Below, piece after piece: positions 15,559-24,397 of a stretch of DNA of 43,651 bases. How positions within the stretch are numbered: the first letter of the stretch is position 1; the number at the start of each line of letters is the position of its first letter. The stretch is from positions 1 to 43,651 of the forward strand of contig JAUNOP010000019.1 in assembly GCA_030537135.1 (NCBI GenBank). The letters are read 5' to 3'. This DNA comes from Eubacteriales bacterium. GTDB lineage: Bacteria; Bacillota; Clostridia; Lachnospirales; Lachnospiraceae. Made by a program: the position numbers and the translations under genes. Under the pieces are notes generated by a model, which was not told the DNA's origin, made no database searches, and saw only the letters and a program-made list of their open reading frames with translations.

Positions 15559-17712
15559 CTACGGCTCCTCCACATCTCCCAGCGGCTCTGCCGGAATAAA
15601 CACACGGGTTTTGTCCGGAGCCTTGTGAAGCGCCGCCGCCTTTTCCTGAGCCTCTATGCAGAACTGCATCTGAGAAGAAATTAATGTCTTTCCTCTCTTA
15701 TCCTTTTTCACATACATACCATCTGGCTGGAGAATATGCGCCTTCACATTATCCCTAAATTCCACATCCAGAATGTGCTTGATTTCACTGCGTATCTGCT
15801 CGTCCTCCACAGGGAAGACAATCTCCACACGACGATCCAGATTTCTTGGCATCCAGTCTGCACTTCCCATATAGATTTCCTCTGTCTCATTGTTTCCAAA
15901 GTAGAAGATACGGCTGTGTTCCAGAAAATCTCCCACAATCGAGCGCACATGAATATTTTCGCTGATTCCCGCAATTCCTGTCTTCAGACAGCAGATGCCT
16001 CGAATCAACAGATAAATCTTTACTCCACAGGAGGATGCATAGTAAAGAGCTGCGATAATCACCGGGTCGCACAGAGAATTCATTTTCGCTACAATGTAAG
16101 CTGGTATTCCCTTCTTTGCATTTTCTGCCTCTCTCTCAATCAGACTCAGGAAGCGGTCTTTCATCCAGATAGGAGCAACTACCAGCTTGTTCCATTTCTT
16201 TGGCTCCGAATAGCCGGAGAGCATATTGAACACAGCTGTTGCATCCTCGCCAAACCGCTCGTCACAGGTGAAAATGCCGCAGTCTGTATAGAGCTTTGCC
16301 GTGGAATCATTATAGTTTCCAGTTGCCAGATGAACATATCTGCGGATTCCTGTCTCCTCTCTTCTGACAACCAGGGTAATCTTGCTGTGAGTTTTGAGTC
16401 CCACCAGTCCGTAAATTACATGGCAGCCGGCCTTTTCCAGCATCTTTGCCCACACAATATTGTTTTCCTCATCAAAACGAGCCTTCAGCTCCACAAGCAC
16501 AGACACCTGCTTGCCGTTTTCTGCTGCCTGCGCAAGAGCCGCAATAATCGGAGAGTGCCCGCTGACACGGTACAAAGTCTGCTTAATGGCCAGAACATCC
16601 GGATCCTTGGAGGCCTGCCGCACAAAATCCACCACAGGGTCAAAGCTCATATAAGGATGATGCAGGAACACATCTCCTTTTCTGATAACCTCAAAAATAT
16701 CCGTATCATGATAAAAAGCAGGAACAGGAGCCGGCGTATAGCGAGGAGCCTTAAACTTGTCGTAGCCCTCCACTCCATATACCTTCATCAGCATAGTAAG
16801 ATCCAGAGGGCCATTGATATAGAAAATGTCCTCTTCCTTGATGGCAAACTCTTCTTTCAGAATCTTGAGCAGTCTCTCATCCATCTTTTCTTCCACTTCA
16901 AGACGGATAACCTCTCCCCACTGGCGCTTTTTCAGCTGCTTCTGAATTTCTACAAGCAGGTCCTCTGCTTCATCCTCATCAATGCTCAGGTCAGCGTTTC
17001 TCATGATTCTATAAGGATGCGCACATACCACGTTATAGCTCAAGAACAGCTTGCCAATATTTCTCTCGATAATCTCCTCCAGAAGAATCACCGTTGTCTC
17101 CTCCTGTGACGCAGAGGGAACAATCACAATTCTCGGAAGCACGGACGGAACCTGGACAGTTGCAAATACCAGCGTTTCCTTGCCCTTTTTCTTATCCTTT
17201 TTGGAAATCAGGGCACCGATATTCAAGGTCTTGTTGCGAACCAGCGGAAAGGGTCTGGAGGAATCCATGGCCATAGGCGTCAGCACAGGGTACACATTAT
17301 CCTCAAAATAGCTATCCACAAAGGCAGCCTGCTCCTTTGTCAAATGCTCATGTTCTGTAATCACATGAAGGCCTGTCTTCTCCAGCGCCGGCAAAAGAGA
17401 GCGGTTGTAGGTATTGTACTGAGTGCGTACCAACTCATGCGTCTGCTGGGAAATGGCAGAGAGCTGCTCCTTGGGAGTCATTCCCGCAATGTCTACCCTG
17501 TCATATTTGGCATGAACCTGGTCCTTGAGGGAGGCAACTCTTACCATAAAGAATTCATCCAGATTTGACGCTGTGATGCTGAGAAATTTCAGTCTTTCAA
17601 ACAGCGGAAGACTCTTGTCTCTTGCCTCGCTCAGTACTCTTTCATTAAATTTTATCCAGCTTAGTTCCCGATTTACGTAGTACTGCGGATTCTCATACTG
17701 TTTCAGATTCAT
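15559..17712 (-). CDS. ppk1: polyphosphate kinase 1
   Basis: Makes inorganic polyphosphate from ATP, reversibly. At 717 residues it has the usual length and all four domains: the N-terminal NRELSWIKFNERVLSEA, the head domain with P-M-A-M-D-S-S-R-P-F-P, and two PLD-like catalytic domains with the autophosphorylated His in GLKTHSKITLVVRRE (about residue 440) and the G-N-Y-N-D-S-T-A-K-L-Y-T-D motif. The C-terminal HSRIFYFGN and M-G-S-A-D-W-M-P-R-N-L-D-R-R-V-E segments are intact. The ATG at 17712 has an AGAGGTG site. ppx ends 11 nt upstream. Confidence 0.97.
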   Translation of the reverse strand: MNLKQYENPQYYVNRELSWIKFNERVLSEARDKSLPLFERLKFLSITASNLDEFFMVRVASLKDQVHAKYDRVDIAGMTPKEQLSAISQQTHELVRTQYNTYNRSLLPALEKTGLHVITEHEHLTKEQAAFVDSYFEDNVYPVLTPMAMDSSRPFPLVRNKTLNIGALISKKDKKKGKETLVFATVQVPSVLPRIVIVPSASQEETTVILLEEIIERNIGKLFLSYNVVCAHPYRIMRNADLSIDEDEAEDLLVEIQKQLKKRQWGEVIRLEVEEKMDERLLKILKEEFAIKEEDIFYINGPLDLTMLMKVYGVEGYDKFKAPRYTPAPVPAFYHDTDIFEVIRKGDVFLHHPYMSFDPVVDFVRQASKDPDVLAIKQTLYRVSGHSPIIAALAQAAENGKQVSVLVELKARFDEENNIVWAKMLEKAGCHVIYGLVGLKTHSKITLVVRREETGIRRYVHLATGNYNDSTAKLYTDCGIFTCDERFGEDATAVFNMLSGYSEPKKWNKLVVAPIWMKDRFLSLIEREAENAKKGIPAYIVAKMNSLCDPVIIAALYYASSCGVKIYLLIRGICCLKTGIAGISENIHVRSIVGDFLEHSRIFYFGNNETEEIYMGSADWMPRNLDRRVEIVFPVEDEQIRSEIKHILDVEFRDNVKAHILQPDGMYVKKDKRGKTLISSQMQFCIEAQEKAAALHKAPDKTRVFIPAEPLGDVEEP

Positions 17713-17723
17713 TTTCTACACCT

Positions 17724-19256
17724 CTATATCTTTCTTTTTCTGCGAAGCACCAGACGGATTCCAAATACTTCCTCGAAAAATTCTACTTTATCCTTTAAAA
17801 GTCCCATTTCCAGAGAAAAATCTCTGCTGGAGTCAATAATAAGCTGAAGCGCCCCATCCTTAAAAACAGCCCGGAGCTTTTCCACCTTTTGATAATGGCT
17901 TCTGTCCATGGCATTGGCAAGGCGGAGAATTGCTGTGAGCTTTGCCACCAGAATATAATTTTCCCTGTCCATGCCTGCAGTGTCAAATCCATCATAATGA
18001 GCCATGCTGGTAGAATTATAGCGCACTGTATTTGCAATAATCTGTCTCTCCTGTGTAGACAGACCAATCACCTCTGTCTCCATAATAATTCGATAAGAGC
18101 ACTCCGCCACATCGCTCATGCTGATATATTTTCCGCAGTCATGAAGCTGTACGGCAATCTGAAGAAGAAGCCTCTCCCTCGGTCCCATTCCATGAACCTT
18201 CTTCATGCTGTCAAAAATGGTAAGAGCCAGCTCTGTTGTTCCCCGGATATGCTCCTTGTCTGTGGAATAGCGCTTGCTGATGCTCCGGCATGCCACCAGA
18301 ATATCATTTTCAAATTTATGGACACTCTTAAGGAATTTCTTCCTCTCCCCATAATCATAGGCAATTCCATCCACCAGAGCCATACCAGGAGACCAGATGG
18401 CCTCTGCATTGAACAGCTCCATAAAGCTCTGATAGATCACCATGGTTGGAACCACCAGCGTGGCATACTCAGGGTCAATCTCCATCTCCTGCGCAAGCAT
18501 GTAGGCAGGTTTATTGACAATAGCCTCGTACCTTGCCTCAAACTCTGCCTTTGTAATAATTCTGTCCTTCAGCTCTTCATGGAAAATAGTGTCTGTCAGA
18601 AAGTCTCCAAGAAGGATAATGTGCTTTACCTCTCTCTCCTTCAGATAAAGTCTCTGGAAATTTGTGAGGTCGTTTCGGATAAATTCCTTTACAAGCTGAT
18701 CATAATGAATCGTCTGCTTCTCAAGATTCCGAAGTCTCTCGCGGATGCGCAGGCTTCCCATTTTCAGATTCTGCGTGGATACCAGGGCATCCTTATCAAA
18801 CAAAGATACCTGAATGCTTCCTCCGCCCACATCCAGAATGGCAGTACCCTTTTGAATCATTTTTTTAAAGCCATTTTCCATTGCAGCAATAGATTTATAT
18901 CCCAAAAAGTGCTGCTCTGCATTGCTCAGCACCTCAATGCGGATACCTGTGCGGCGGTAAATCTGTTCAATGATGATCACTGGATTTTTCAGCTCACGGA
19001 AGGCGCTGGTTGCGCAGGCTCTGTAATCCTCCACACCGAACTCCTTCATAATGTCCTGAAAGCCGGTCAGAATCTCACATAAATCATCCACCACCGACTG
19101 CTCCAGTCGTCCGGCAGCATAGGCTCCCTTGCCAAGCTCCAGCCTGTACCGGACATAGTTTAATTCATGAAGTCCCAGCTTCTTTGACATCTCAAAGATT
19201 TTCATGCTGACCTCATAGGCCCCCACATCAATGGCGGCAAATGTTGTAACTGCCAT
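17724..19256 (-). CDS. ppx: Ppx/GppA exopolyphosphatase family protein with HD-like C-terminus
   Basis: Hydrolyses polyphosphate or pppGpp; the balance between the two is not readable from sequence. The N-terminal ASKHA fold starts TTFAAIDVGAYEVSMKIFE, with TSAFRELKNP (the family's T-SA-R motif) and AILDVGGGSIQ. The C-terminal part contains an HD-domain signature, IAVQLHDCGKYI, and a helical region. The open frame starts at 19301, but the ATG at 19256 follows an AGGTGG site and gives the standard N-terminus (510 residues). It is paired with ppk1 in the classic arrangement. Confidence 0.92.
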   Translation of the reverse strand: MAVTTFAAIDVGAYEVSMKIFEMSKKLGLHELNYVRYRLELGKGAYAAGRLEQSVVDDLCEILTGFQDIMKEFGVEDYRACATSAFRELKNPVIIIEQIYRRTGIRIEVLSNAEQHFLGYKSIAAMENGFKKMIQKGTAILDVGGGSIQVSLFDKDALVSTQNLKMGSLRIRERLRNLEKQTIHYDQLVKEFIRNDLTNFQRLYLKEREVKHIILLGDFLTDTIFHEELKDRIITKAEFEARYEAIVNKPAYMLAQEMEIDPEYATLVVPTMVIYQSFMELFNAEAIWSPGMALVDGIAYDYGERKKFLKSVHKFENDILVACRSISKRYSTDKEHIRGTTELALTIFDSMKKVHGMGPRERLLLQIAVQLHDCGKYISMSDVAECSYRIIMETEVIGLSTQERQIIANTVRYNSTSMAHYDGFDTAGMDRENYILVAKLTAILRLANAMDRSHYQKVEKLRAVFKDGALQLIIDSSRDFSLEMGLLKDKVEFFEEVFGIRLVLRRKRKI

Positions 19257-19352
19257 ATCTTTTCCACCTTTTCCTCTTATATTTCCGGGTGATGAATTCA
19301 CCCGATGTTTCCGGTCGTCTCTTTCCCTGTTTACGCTTCTTCAGAAAAGCTC

Positions 19353-20732
19353 TTACAAATCCTCTCTCTGCTGTCCCAGAAGATAGTCAATGAACTGCTG
19401 CGCGGTTCTTCCTGTAAGGCCTCCGTGAGAAAGCTCCCAGCGGTTCGCTTCCAGGAGGAGCTTTTCCTCTTCCATCCTCACTCCATTGCGTACTGCCAGA
19501 GCCTTTACAATTTCCTGGAATTCCTTTTTCGTAGGCGCTCCAAAATAAATCGTCACTCCAAAGCGGTACACCAAAGACAGCTTCTCCTGCACTGTGTCAG
19601 AGGAATGCAGATCATCGTCATCCATAAGCTCCAGCTTATCGCTCGCTCTCTCTCTAACAAGATGGCGGCGGTTACTGGTGGCATAGATAAGAATATTGTC
19701 CGGCTTTTTCTCAAGTCCTCCTTCAATCACGGCCTTCAGGTATTTATATTCTATTTCAAATTCCTCAAAGGACAAATCATCCATATAGATAATGAATTTG
19801 TAATTGCGATTCTTAATCTGCGCAATAATATCATTAAGGTCTACAAACTGATGCTTATAAACCTCTATAATCCGAAGCCCCTGGTCATAATATTTATTCA
19901 AAATTCCTTTGATGCTTGATGATTTTCCTGTTCCTGCATCTCCGAACAGAAGGCAGTTGTTTGCCTTTCTTCCCTGCACAAAGGCCTCTGTGTTATCAAT
20001 CAGCTTCTTCTTGGGGATTTCATATCCCACCAGATCCTCCAGCCTCACATGAGCAATTCTGGTAATCGGAGCAATCACTGCCTTTCCATTCTGGTCATGT
20101 TCAATACGAAAGGCCTTGTGAAGTCCAAGCTTTCCCACCCCAAAATCCTTGTAGAACTGTACCATATCCTCCTGGAATTCTTCTACTGTTTTGGTTCTGG
20201 AAAGGCGCACACTCATCTCACAGATGCGGTCGCGAATCCGCTTATTAAACAGCTTGCTTCCTGCATCCACATTTTCATAATCCGATAAAAGCATTCCGTA
20301 GGAGGTTCCAAGCAGCTCGTCAAGCTCTGTAAGCTCAAACAGGTAAAATTCCCTGAAAATGGAAAAATCGTGAGCAGCAAGCTGATTAATGCTTCCCTTC
20401 ACAGCTCCCCGAATTTCACATGCCGTGCTGAAGGCATTCTCATGATTTACCAGAAGAAAGGTCAGATAATTATGCCACAGATTTCCGGAAAAGCCATAGT
20501 CTGCGGCAAGCTCTACCAGAGCGTTCACGCAGGCGCAGAAAACTTCTGCGTATTCTGTCCTTTCTTTTTTTTCCAGGTGCCTGGAATGTTCCGTTTCTTT
20601 GGAAGGATATTTCCCTTCTATATGCTCTCGCAAAAGCTTCTCCCTGCACAGCTCTATCAGTTCTGCCATGCTCTCCAGAAGCTCTCCATGTTCAAAATTC
20701 CGATATAAGATACATTCTTGTATTCTGCCCAT
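19353..20732 (-). CDS. DUF815-family AAA+ ATPase
   Basis: A 459-residue ATP-binding protein. The AAA core has Walker A LLFGDAGTGKSSSIK (about 263-277), Walker B FIIYMDDLSFEEFE, a sensor-1 Asn in IYATSNRRHLVRE, and a C-terminal lid with GLTGRTAQQFIDYLL. The helical N-terminal half is specific to DUF815. Function is unknown for most members. It sits between pheA and ppx, with 22 nt to the former. The ribosome binding site is weak (AAAAGAGAG). Confidence 0.85.
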   Translation of the reverse strand: MGRIQECILYRNFEHGELLESMAELIELCREKLLREHIEGKYPSKETEHSRHLEKKERTEYAEVFCACVNALVELAADYGFSGNLWHNYLTFLLVNHENAFSTACEIRGAVKGSINQLAAHDFSIFREFYLFELTELDELLGTSYGMLLSDYENVDAGSKLFNKRIRDRICEMSVRLSRTKTVEEFQEDMVQFYKDFGVGKLGLHKAFRIEHDQNGKAVIAPITRIAHVRLEDLVGYEIPKKKLIDNTEAFVQGRKANNCLLFGDAGTGKSSSIKGILNKYYDQGLRIIEVYKHQFVDLNDIIAQIKNRNYKFIIYMDDLSFEEFEIEYKYLKAVIEGGLEKKPDNILIYATSNRRHLVRERASDKLELMDDDDLHSSDTVQEKLSLVYRFGVTIYFGAPTKKEFQEIVKALAVRNGVRMEEEKLLLEANRWELSHGGLTGRTAQQFIDYLLGQQREDL

Positions 20733-20754
20733 CTTTTTCTCTCTTTTCTTCTGT

Positions 20755-21888
20755 TTAATAATTTCCCAAAATCCGACAGGAATTGGCCTCCTGGGTGATT
20801 CCCCGGATGGCGTTTACCACTGCCGCCTCCTCAAGGTTCCCCTCAAAATCCACAAAAAATCGATACTCCCAGTTTCTCCCCGGAATTGGACGGGATTCAA
20901 TCTTTGTCATGTTCAGGCCATTGTAAATAATATGTGACAGCATATTGTACAAGGTTCCTGTCTCGTGAGGCAGCTCAAAGCAGATGCTGACCTTATGAGA
21001 GCCCTTCTCATAAACCGGCTCTCTTCCCAAAATAATAAATCTGGTAAAGTTCTCACCATTTGAGCAAATGTCCTCATCCAGCACCTCCAGTCCAAAGAGG
21101 CGTCCTGCCTCTCTGCTTGCAATGGCAGCCTGACATACAAGTCCCTCCTCTGCCACCTTTTTAGCAGAACCCGCCGTATTCACAGCCTCAAAGGTCTCCC
21201 ACTGGGGATGCTGCCGAAGATAAGGGCTGCACTGGGCAAGAGCCTGCGGATGAGAATACACCTTTGTCACATCTGATTTGGATGCTCCAGGAACTCCCAA
21301 AAGCACATGCTTAATCCGAAGGAACTGCTCTCCCACAATAAAAAGCTGGTATTCTGCCAGCAAATCATAAATGTCCGCCACAGTTCCTGCTGTGGAATTT
21401 TCAATGGGAAGCACTGCATAATCTGCCTTTTTGGCAACAATTGCATCCATAGCGTCCCTCCATGTTTTTACATGGAAGCTGGTAATCTCATCTCCGCCAA
21501 AATATTCTCGCATGGCAGCATAACTGTAAGCGCCCTCCACTCCCTGAAACACAACTCTTGCCCCATTCATAGGGAGAGCGTCCACGAATTCATAATCGGT
21601 TCTGTGTGGGATTCCATTCTCCGTGAGAAGCTGGTATTGCCGCTTTCTGCTGATTGCCATAATCTGCTGAAAAATCTCCTGCACACCAAGGCGGTTAAAG
21701 TCTCCTTCTGCCTGCGCTTCCAGGCATTCCAGCTTATTCTTCTCCCGCTCAGAGTCAAGAACCGGCTTCCCTGTATGTATTTTATACTCTGCCACCTGTT
21801 CGCAGACCTGCATTCTTCTCTGAAATAATTCCACAATCTGCTTATCAATTTTATCAATTTCTCTTCTGCAATCCTGTAAGTCGATCAT
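20755..21888 (-). CDS. pheA: bifunctional chorismate mutase / prephenate dehydratase
   Basis: Converts chorismate to prephenate and then phenylpyruvate for phenylalanine. Residues 1-85 are an AroQ chorismate mutase (LQDCRREIDKIDKQIVELFQRRM). The prephenate dehydratase follows from about 108 (VVFQGVEGAYSYAAMREYF) with the catalytic T-R-F in ENFTRFIILG, and the ACT regulatory domain (about 300-377) has G-T-L-Y-N-M-L-S and the ESRP Phe-binding motif. All three parts are complete in 377 residues. Phe feedback inhibition is expected from the ACT domain. Confidence 0.96.
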   Translation of the reverse strand: MIDLQDCRREIDKIDKQIVELFQRRMQVCEQVAEYKIHTGKPVLDSEREKNKLECLEAQAEGDFNRLGVQEIFQQIMAISRKRQYQLLTENGIPHRTDYEFVDALPMNGARVVFQGVEGAYSYAAMREYFGGDEITSFHVKTWRDAMDAIVAKKADYAVLPIENSTAGTVADIYDLLAEYQLFIVGEQFLRIKHVLLGVPGASKSDVTKVYSHPQALAQCSPYLRQHPQWETFEAVNTAGSAKKVAEEGLVCQAAIASREAGRLFGLEVLDEDICSNGENFTRFIILGREPVYEKGSHKVSICFELPHETGTLYNMLSHIIYNGLNMTKIESRPIPGRNWEYRFFVDFEGNLEEAAVVNAIRGITQEANSCRILGNY

Positions 21889-22107
21889 ATGCTCAACCTT
21901 TTCTCTTCCTAACTATTATTTCAAATATGTCCCATCTCTCAAAGGATATGTATCTGCCTCATACCCTCACAGATATGAAAAAAATGCCACTTTTGTCATT
22001 TTTCTCAGAATGGGCGCCGTATTTTCAATAATTATAGTACAGACGTATGCTTTTTTCAAGATTGGTTATATTAAATTCAGGTTAACAAAAAAACACAGGA
22101 GGTATCA

Positions 22108-22494
22108 ATGAAGCATCCCTTTTTATTATGCGGAAGCGTGGGATGGTGCCTGGAGGTATTCTGGACCGGCTGCCATTCTCTGTTCAAGGGAGAGCCTACC
22201 ATGATGGGAAATTCTTCTCTTCTTATGTTCCCCATCTATGGCATGGCCTTTCTCATAAAGCCCCTCTCCAGTCTCATAAAGCGCCTTCCCCTGCTGCTGC
22301 GCGGCTCTATCTATGCGGCAGGCATTTTTTTTACCGAATATACCACAGGGTCTATGCTTAAAAAACATAACATGTGTCCCTGGGATTACAGCAAGGCTCC
22401 TCTTAATTACAAAGGACTCATTCGTCTGGATTATGCTCCGGTCTGGTTTGTCACAGGCCTCCTTTATGAAAAAATACTTGGCGATTTATCTTGA
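22108..22494 (+). CDS. small CmpB-like membrane protein (putative ABC transporter permease family)
   Basis: A 128-residue membrane protein resembling the C-terminal, conserved part of the ABC_trans_CmpB family: F-T-E-Y-T-T-G-S-M-L and W-D-Y-S-K-A-P-L-N-Y-K-G-L-I-R-L-D-Y are typical. Hydrophobic segments lie at about 5-20, 38-58 and 65-82. Substrate and role are unknown. The ATG has a strong CAGGAGGTATCA site. It is the first gene of the plus-strand block, and the pyrB promoter overlaps its stop codon. Confidence 0.75.
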   Translation: MKHPFLLCGSVGWCLEVFWTGCHSLFKGEPTMMGNSSLLMFPIYGMAFLIKPLSSLIKRLPLLLRGSIYAAGIFFTEYTTGSMLKKHNMCPWDYSKAPLNYKGLIRLDYAPVWFVTGLLYEKILGDLS

Positions 22495-22519
22495 AAAAAG
22501 TCAGCTTCTAGTATATTAT
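22491..22519 (+). promoter_or_regulatory. promoter of pyrBI
   Basis: -35 TTGAAA (22491-22496) and -10 TATTAT (22514-22519) with a 17-nt spacer. The -35 overlaps the stop codon of the upstream membrane protein gene. The start would be near 22526, leaving a leader of about 48 nt. Confidence 0.7.
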
Positions 22520-22524
22520 AGTTA

Positions 22525-22547
22525 GGGTGCCTAAAAGGGGCATTCCC
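22525..22547 (+). promoter_or_regulatory. hairpin in the pyrB 5' leader
   Basis: GGGTGCC (22525-22531) pairs with GGCA and CCC (22539-22542, 22545-22547) around a 2-nt bulge and a 7-nt loop. It covers the predicted transcription start region, 5' of the AGGAGGT site of pyrB. Whether it is an attenuator or only a stabilising 5' stem is open. No anti-terminator or U-tract is seen. Confidence 0.4.
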
Positions 22548-22573
22548 AGAATATAATCATCAGGAGGTATTAC

Positions 22574-23494
22574 ATGAGACATTTAATGAGTCCATTGGAC
22601 TTCTCTGTTGAGGAATTGGACCAGCTCCTCAATTTGGCAGCAGACATTGAGGCAAATCCCAGAAAATACGCGCATACATGCGATGACAAGCGTCTGGCTA
22701 CCCTGTTCTATGAGCCAAGTACCCGTACGCGGCTTAGCTTTGAGGCTGCCATGATGAATCTCGGCGGCAAAGTACTTGGATTTTCTGACGAAAAGTCCAG
22801 CTCTGCGACAAAGGGAGAGAGTGTGGCAGATACCATCCGCGTAACATCCTGCTATGCAGATATCTGTGCTATGCGCCATCCAAAAGAAGGAGCACCCCTG
22901 GTTGCATCCATGGCTTCCTCCATTCCTGTTATCAATGCCGGCGACGGAGGACATCAGCACCCTACCCAGACATTGACTGACTTGCTGACTATCCGTTCTC
23001 TGAAAGGACATTTTGATAATCTCACCATCGGCTTATGCGGCGATTTGAAGTTCGGGCGTACCGTTCATTCGCTCATTGAAGCCCTGGTTCGCTATTCCAA
23101 TGTAAAATTCATCTTAATTTCCCCTGAGGAGCTTCGTGTTCCCAGCTATATCCGAGAGGATGTACTTAAAAAGAAGCATATCGCATATAAAGAGGTGGAG
23201 CGCCTTGAGGATGCCCTGCCTGAACTCGATATTCTCTATATGACCCGCGTACAAAAGGAACGTTTCTTTAATGAAGAGGACTATGTGCGCATGAAGGACT
23301 TCTATATCCTTGACAGAGCAAAGATGGCTCTTGCCAAAGAGGATATGTACATTCTGCATCCGCTGCCTCGTGTGAATGAAATCTCGGTGGAAGTGGATTC
23401 TGACCCCCGTGCTGCTTATTTCAAGCAGGCACAGTATGGCGTATACGTTCGTATGGCACTGATTCTTACATTATTGGAGGTAAAACTGCCATGA
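22574..23494 (+). CDS. pyrB: aspartate carbamoyltransferase catalytic subunit
   Basis: Condenses carbamoyl phosphate and L-aspartate, the first committed step of pyrimidine synthesis. It is 306 residues. The carbamoyl-phosphate signature [12 protein letters not shown] is near residue 48, with [19 protein letters not shown] at about 135 and the H-P-L-P-R motif near 264, all intact. The ATG has an AGGAGGTATTAC site. Its end overlaps the pyrI start by 4 nt (ATGA), coupling the two subunits. Confidence 0.97.
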   Translation: MRHLMSPLDFSVEELDQLLNLAADIEANPRKYAHTCDDKRLATLFYEPSTRTRLSFEAAMMNLGGKVLGFSDEKSSSATKGESVADTIRVTSCYADICAMRHPKEGAPLVASMASSIPVINAGDGGHQHPTQTLTDLLTIRSLKGHFDNLTIGLCGDLKFGRTVHSLIEALVRYSNVKFILISPEELRVPSYIREDVLKKKHIAYKEVERLEDALPELDILYMTRVQKERFFNEEDYVRMKDFYILDRAKMALAKEDMYILHPLPRVNEISVEVDSDPRAAYFKQAQYGVYVRMALILTLLEVKLP

Positions 23495-23952
23495 CAGATG
23501 CAAAAACAGATTTAAAATTAAATATCGGGAAAATCAGAGAGGGCTATGTTCTCGACCACATCAAGGCCGGCAAAGCTATGACCATCTATCATGACCTGAA
23601 GCTGGACAAGCTGGACTGCACTGTAGCAATTATCAAAAATGCCCAAAGCAATAAGATGGGAAAAAAGGATATTATTAAGGTAGAATGTCCGATTGAGAAT
23701 TTGGATTTGGAAATTCTCGGCTTTATTGACCACAATATTACCGTGAACATTATTAAAGACGGAGAGACTGTAGAAAAGAGAAAGCTGAGCCTTCCGAAGC
23801 AGATTGTCAATGTAATCAAATGCAAGAATCCCCGCTGCATTACCTCTCTTGAGCAAGGTCTTGATCATGTATTTATTCTGGCTGACCCTGAGAAAGAGGT
23901 TTACCGCTGCAGGTACTGTGAGCAGAAATACCGCGGTAGCCGCAAGAGCTGA
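23491..23952 (+). CDS. pyrI: aspartate carbamoyltransferase regulatory subunit
   Basis: The 153-residue regulatory chain binds nucleotides (N-terminal half) and zinc (C-terminal half). Visible parts are [10 protein letters not shown] near 14-23, K-K-D-I-I-K-V-E near 55, and the four zinc cysteines C-K-N-P-R-C and C-R-Y-C. Presence of pyrI means a dodecameric enzyme with CTP/ATP control, as in enteric bacteria. The gene ends 9 nt before the terminator stem. Confidence 0.96.
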   Translation: MTDAKTDLKLNIGKIREGYVLDHIKAGKAMTIYHDLKLDKLDCTVAIIKNAQSNKMGKKDIIKVECPIENLDLEILGFIDHNITVNIIKDGETVEKRKLSLPKQIVNVIKCKNPRCITSLEQGLDHVFILADPEKEVYRCRYCEQKYRGSRKS

Positions 23953-23960
23953 TTTTTATA

Positions 23961-23991
23961 AAAGGCAGGTTCAAAAGAACCTGCCTTTTTT
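23961..23991. terminator. bidirectional terminator between pyrI and rnpB
   Basis: A perfect 12-bp stem (23961-23972 with 23977-23988) with an AAAA loop, followed by T on the plus strand and by TTTTATAAAAAT on the minus strand. It ends the pyrBI transcript and the opposing RNase P RNA transcript. Confidence 0.9.
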
Positions 23992-24347
23992 ACGCAAGCA
24001 GAACGATAAGCCGGGTTATGTCATTGGGTGATCATCTATCTAGGCCTGCCGTTACCGACAGGCTCCAGCGACCCACCTGAAAGCACGGCGGGCAGCCGTA
24101 TCGCTTTCTTTTCGGTCTTGCTTCGAATGGAGTTTACATGTGCCGTACCTGTTACCAGGGACGCGGTAGTCTCTTACACTGCCTTTCCACCCTTACCTCC
24201 CTGTCAGGAGGCGGTTTATTTCTGTTGCACTGGTCTGGGAGTTGCCTCCACCGGACGTTATCCGGCATCCTGCCCTGTGAAGCCCGGACTTTCCTCACCT
24301 GACACCTTTCGGTACTGTCAGCCGCGATCACCTGTCCTGCTTGCGCG
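23992..24347 (-). ncRNA. rnpB: RNase P RNA
   Basis: The catalytic RNA of RNase P, about 356 nt, which trims tRNA 5' ends. On the minus strand the 5' part has GAGGAAAGTCCGGGCT (the conserved P4 5' strand and its flank, plus-strand 24286-24302 region), and the 3' end has the CATAACCCGGCTTAT segment (24006-24022). P1 is formed by GCGCAAGCAG near 24345 and CTGCTTGCGT near 23993. No ORF on either strand over it looks real. It is driven by the promoter at 24354-24382 and ends at the shared terminator. Confidence 0.95.
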
Positions 24348-24353
24348 ATTGTT

Positions 24354-24382
24354 ATTTTATCATGTTTTTCCGAGGTTGTAAA
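24354..24382 (-). promoter_or_regulatory. promoter of rnpB
   Basis: On the minus strand, -35 TTTACA (24382-24377) and -10 TAAAAT (24359-24354), 17-nt spacer. The expected start near 24347 coincides with the 5' strand of RNase P helix P1. A small CTGAT/ATCAG stem just upstream may end the preceding kinase gene. Confidence 0.8.
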
Positions 24383-24397
24383 CTGATTTTTTATCAG

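Noticed and set aside
15736-17109. 457-codon plus-strand ORF
   Set aside because: Lies fully antisense to ppk1, has no recognisable protein motifs and no ribosome binding site; shadow of a real gene.
17889-19082. 397-codon plus-strand ORF
   Set aside because: Antisense to ppx, His/Cys/Leu-rich composition typical of a reverse-frame artefact.
22126-22368. 80-codon minus-strand ORF
   Set aside because: Antisense to the CmpB-like protein, which has the ribosome binding site and membrane segments.
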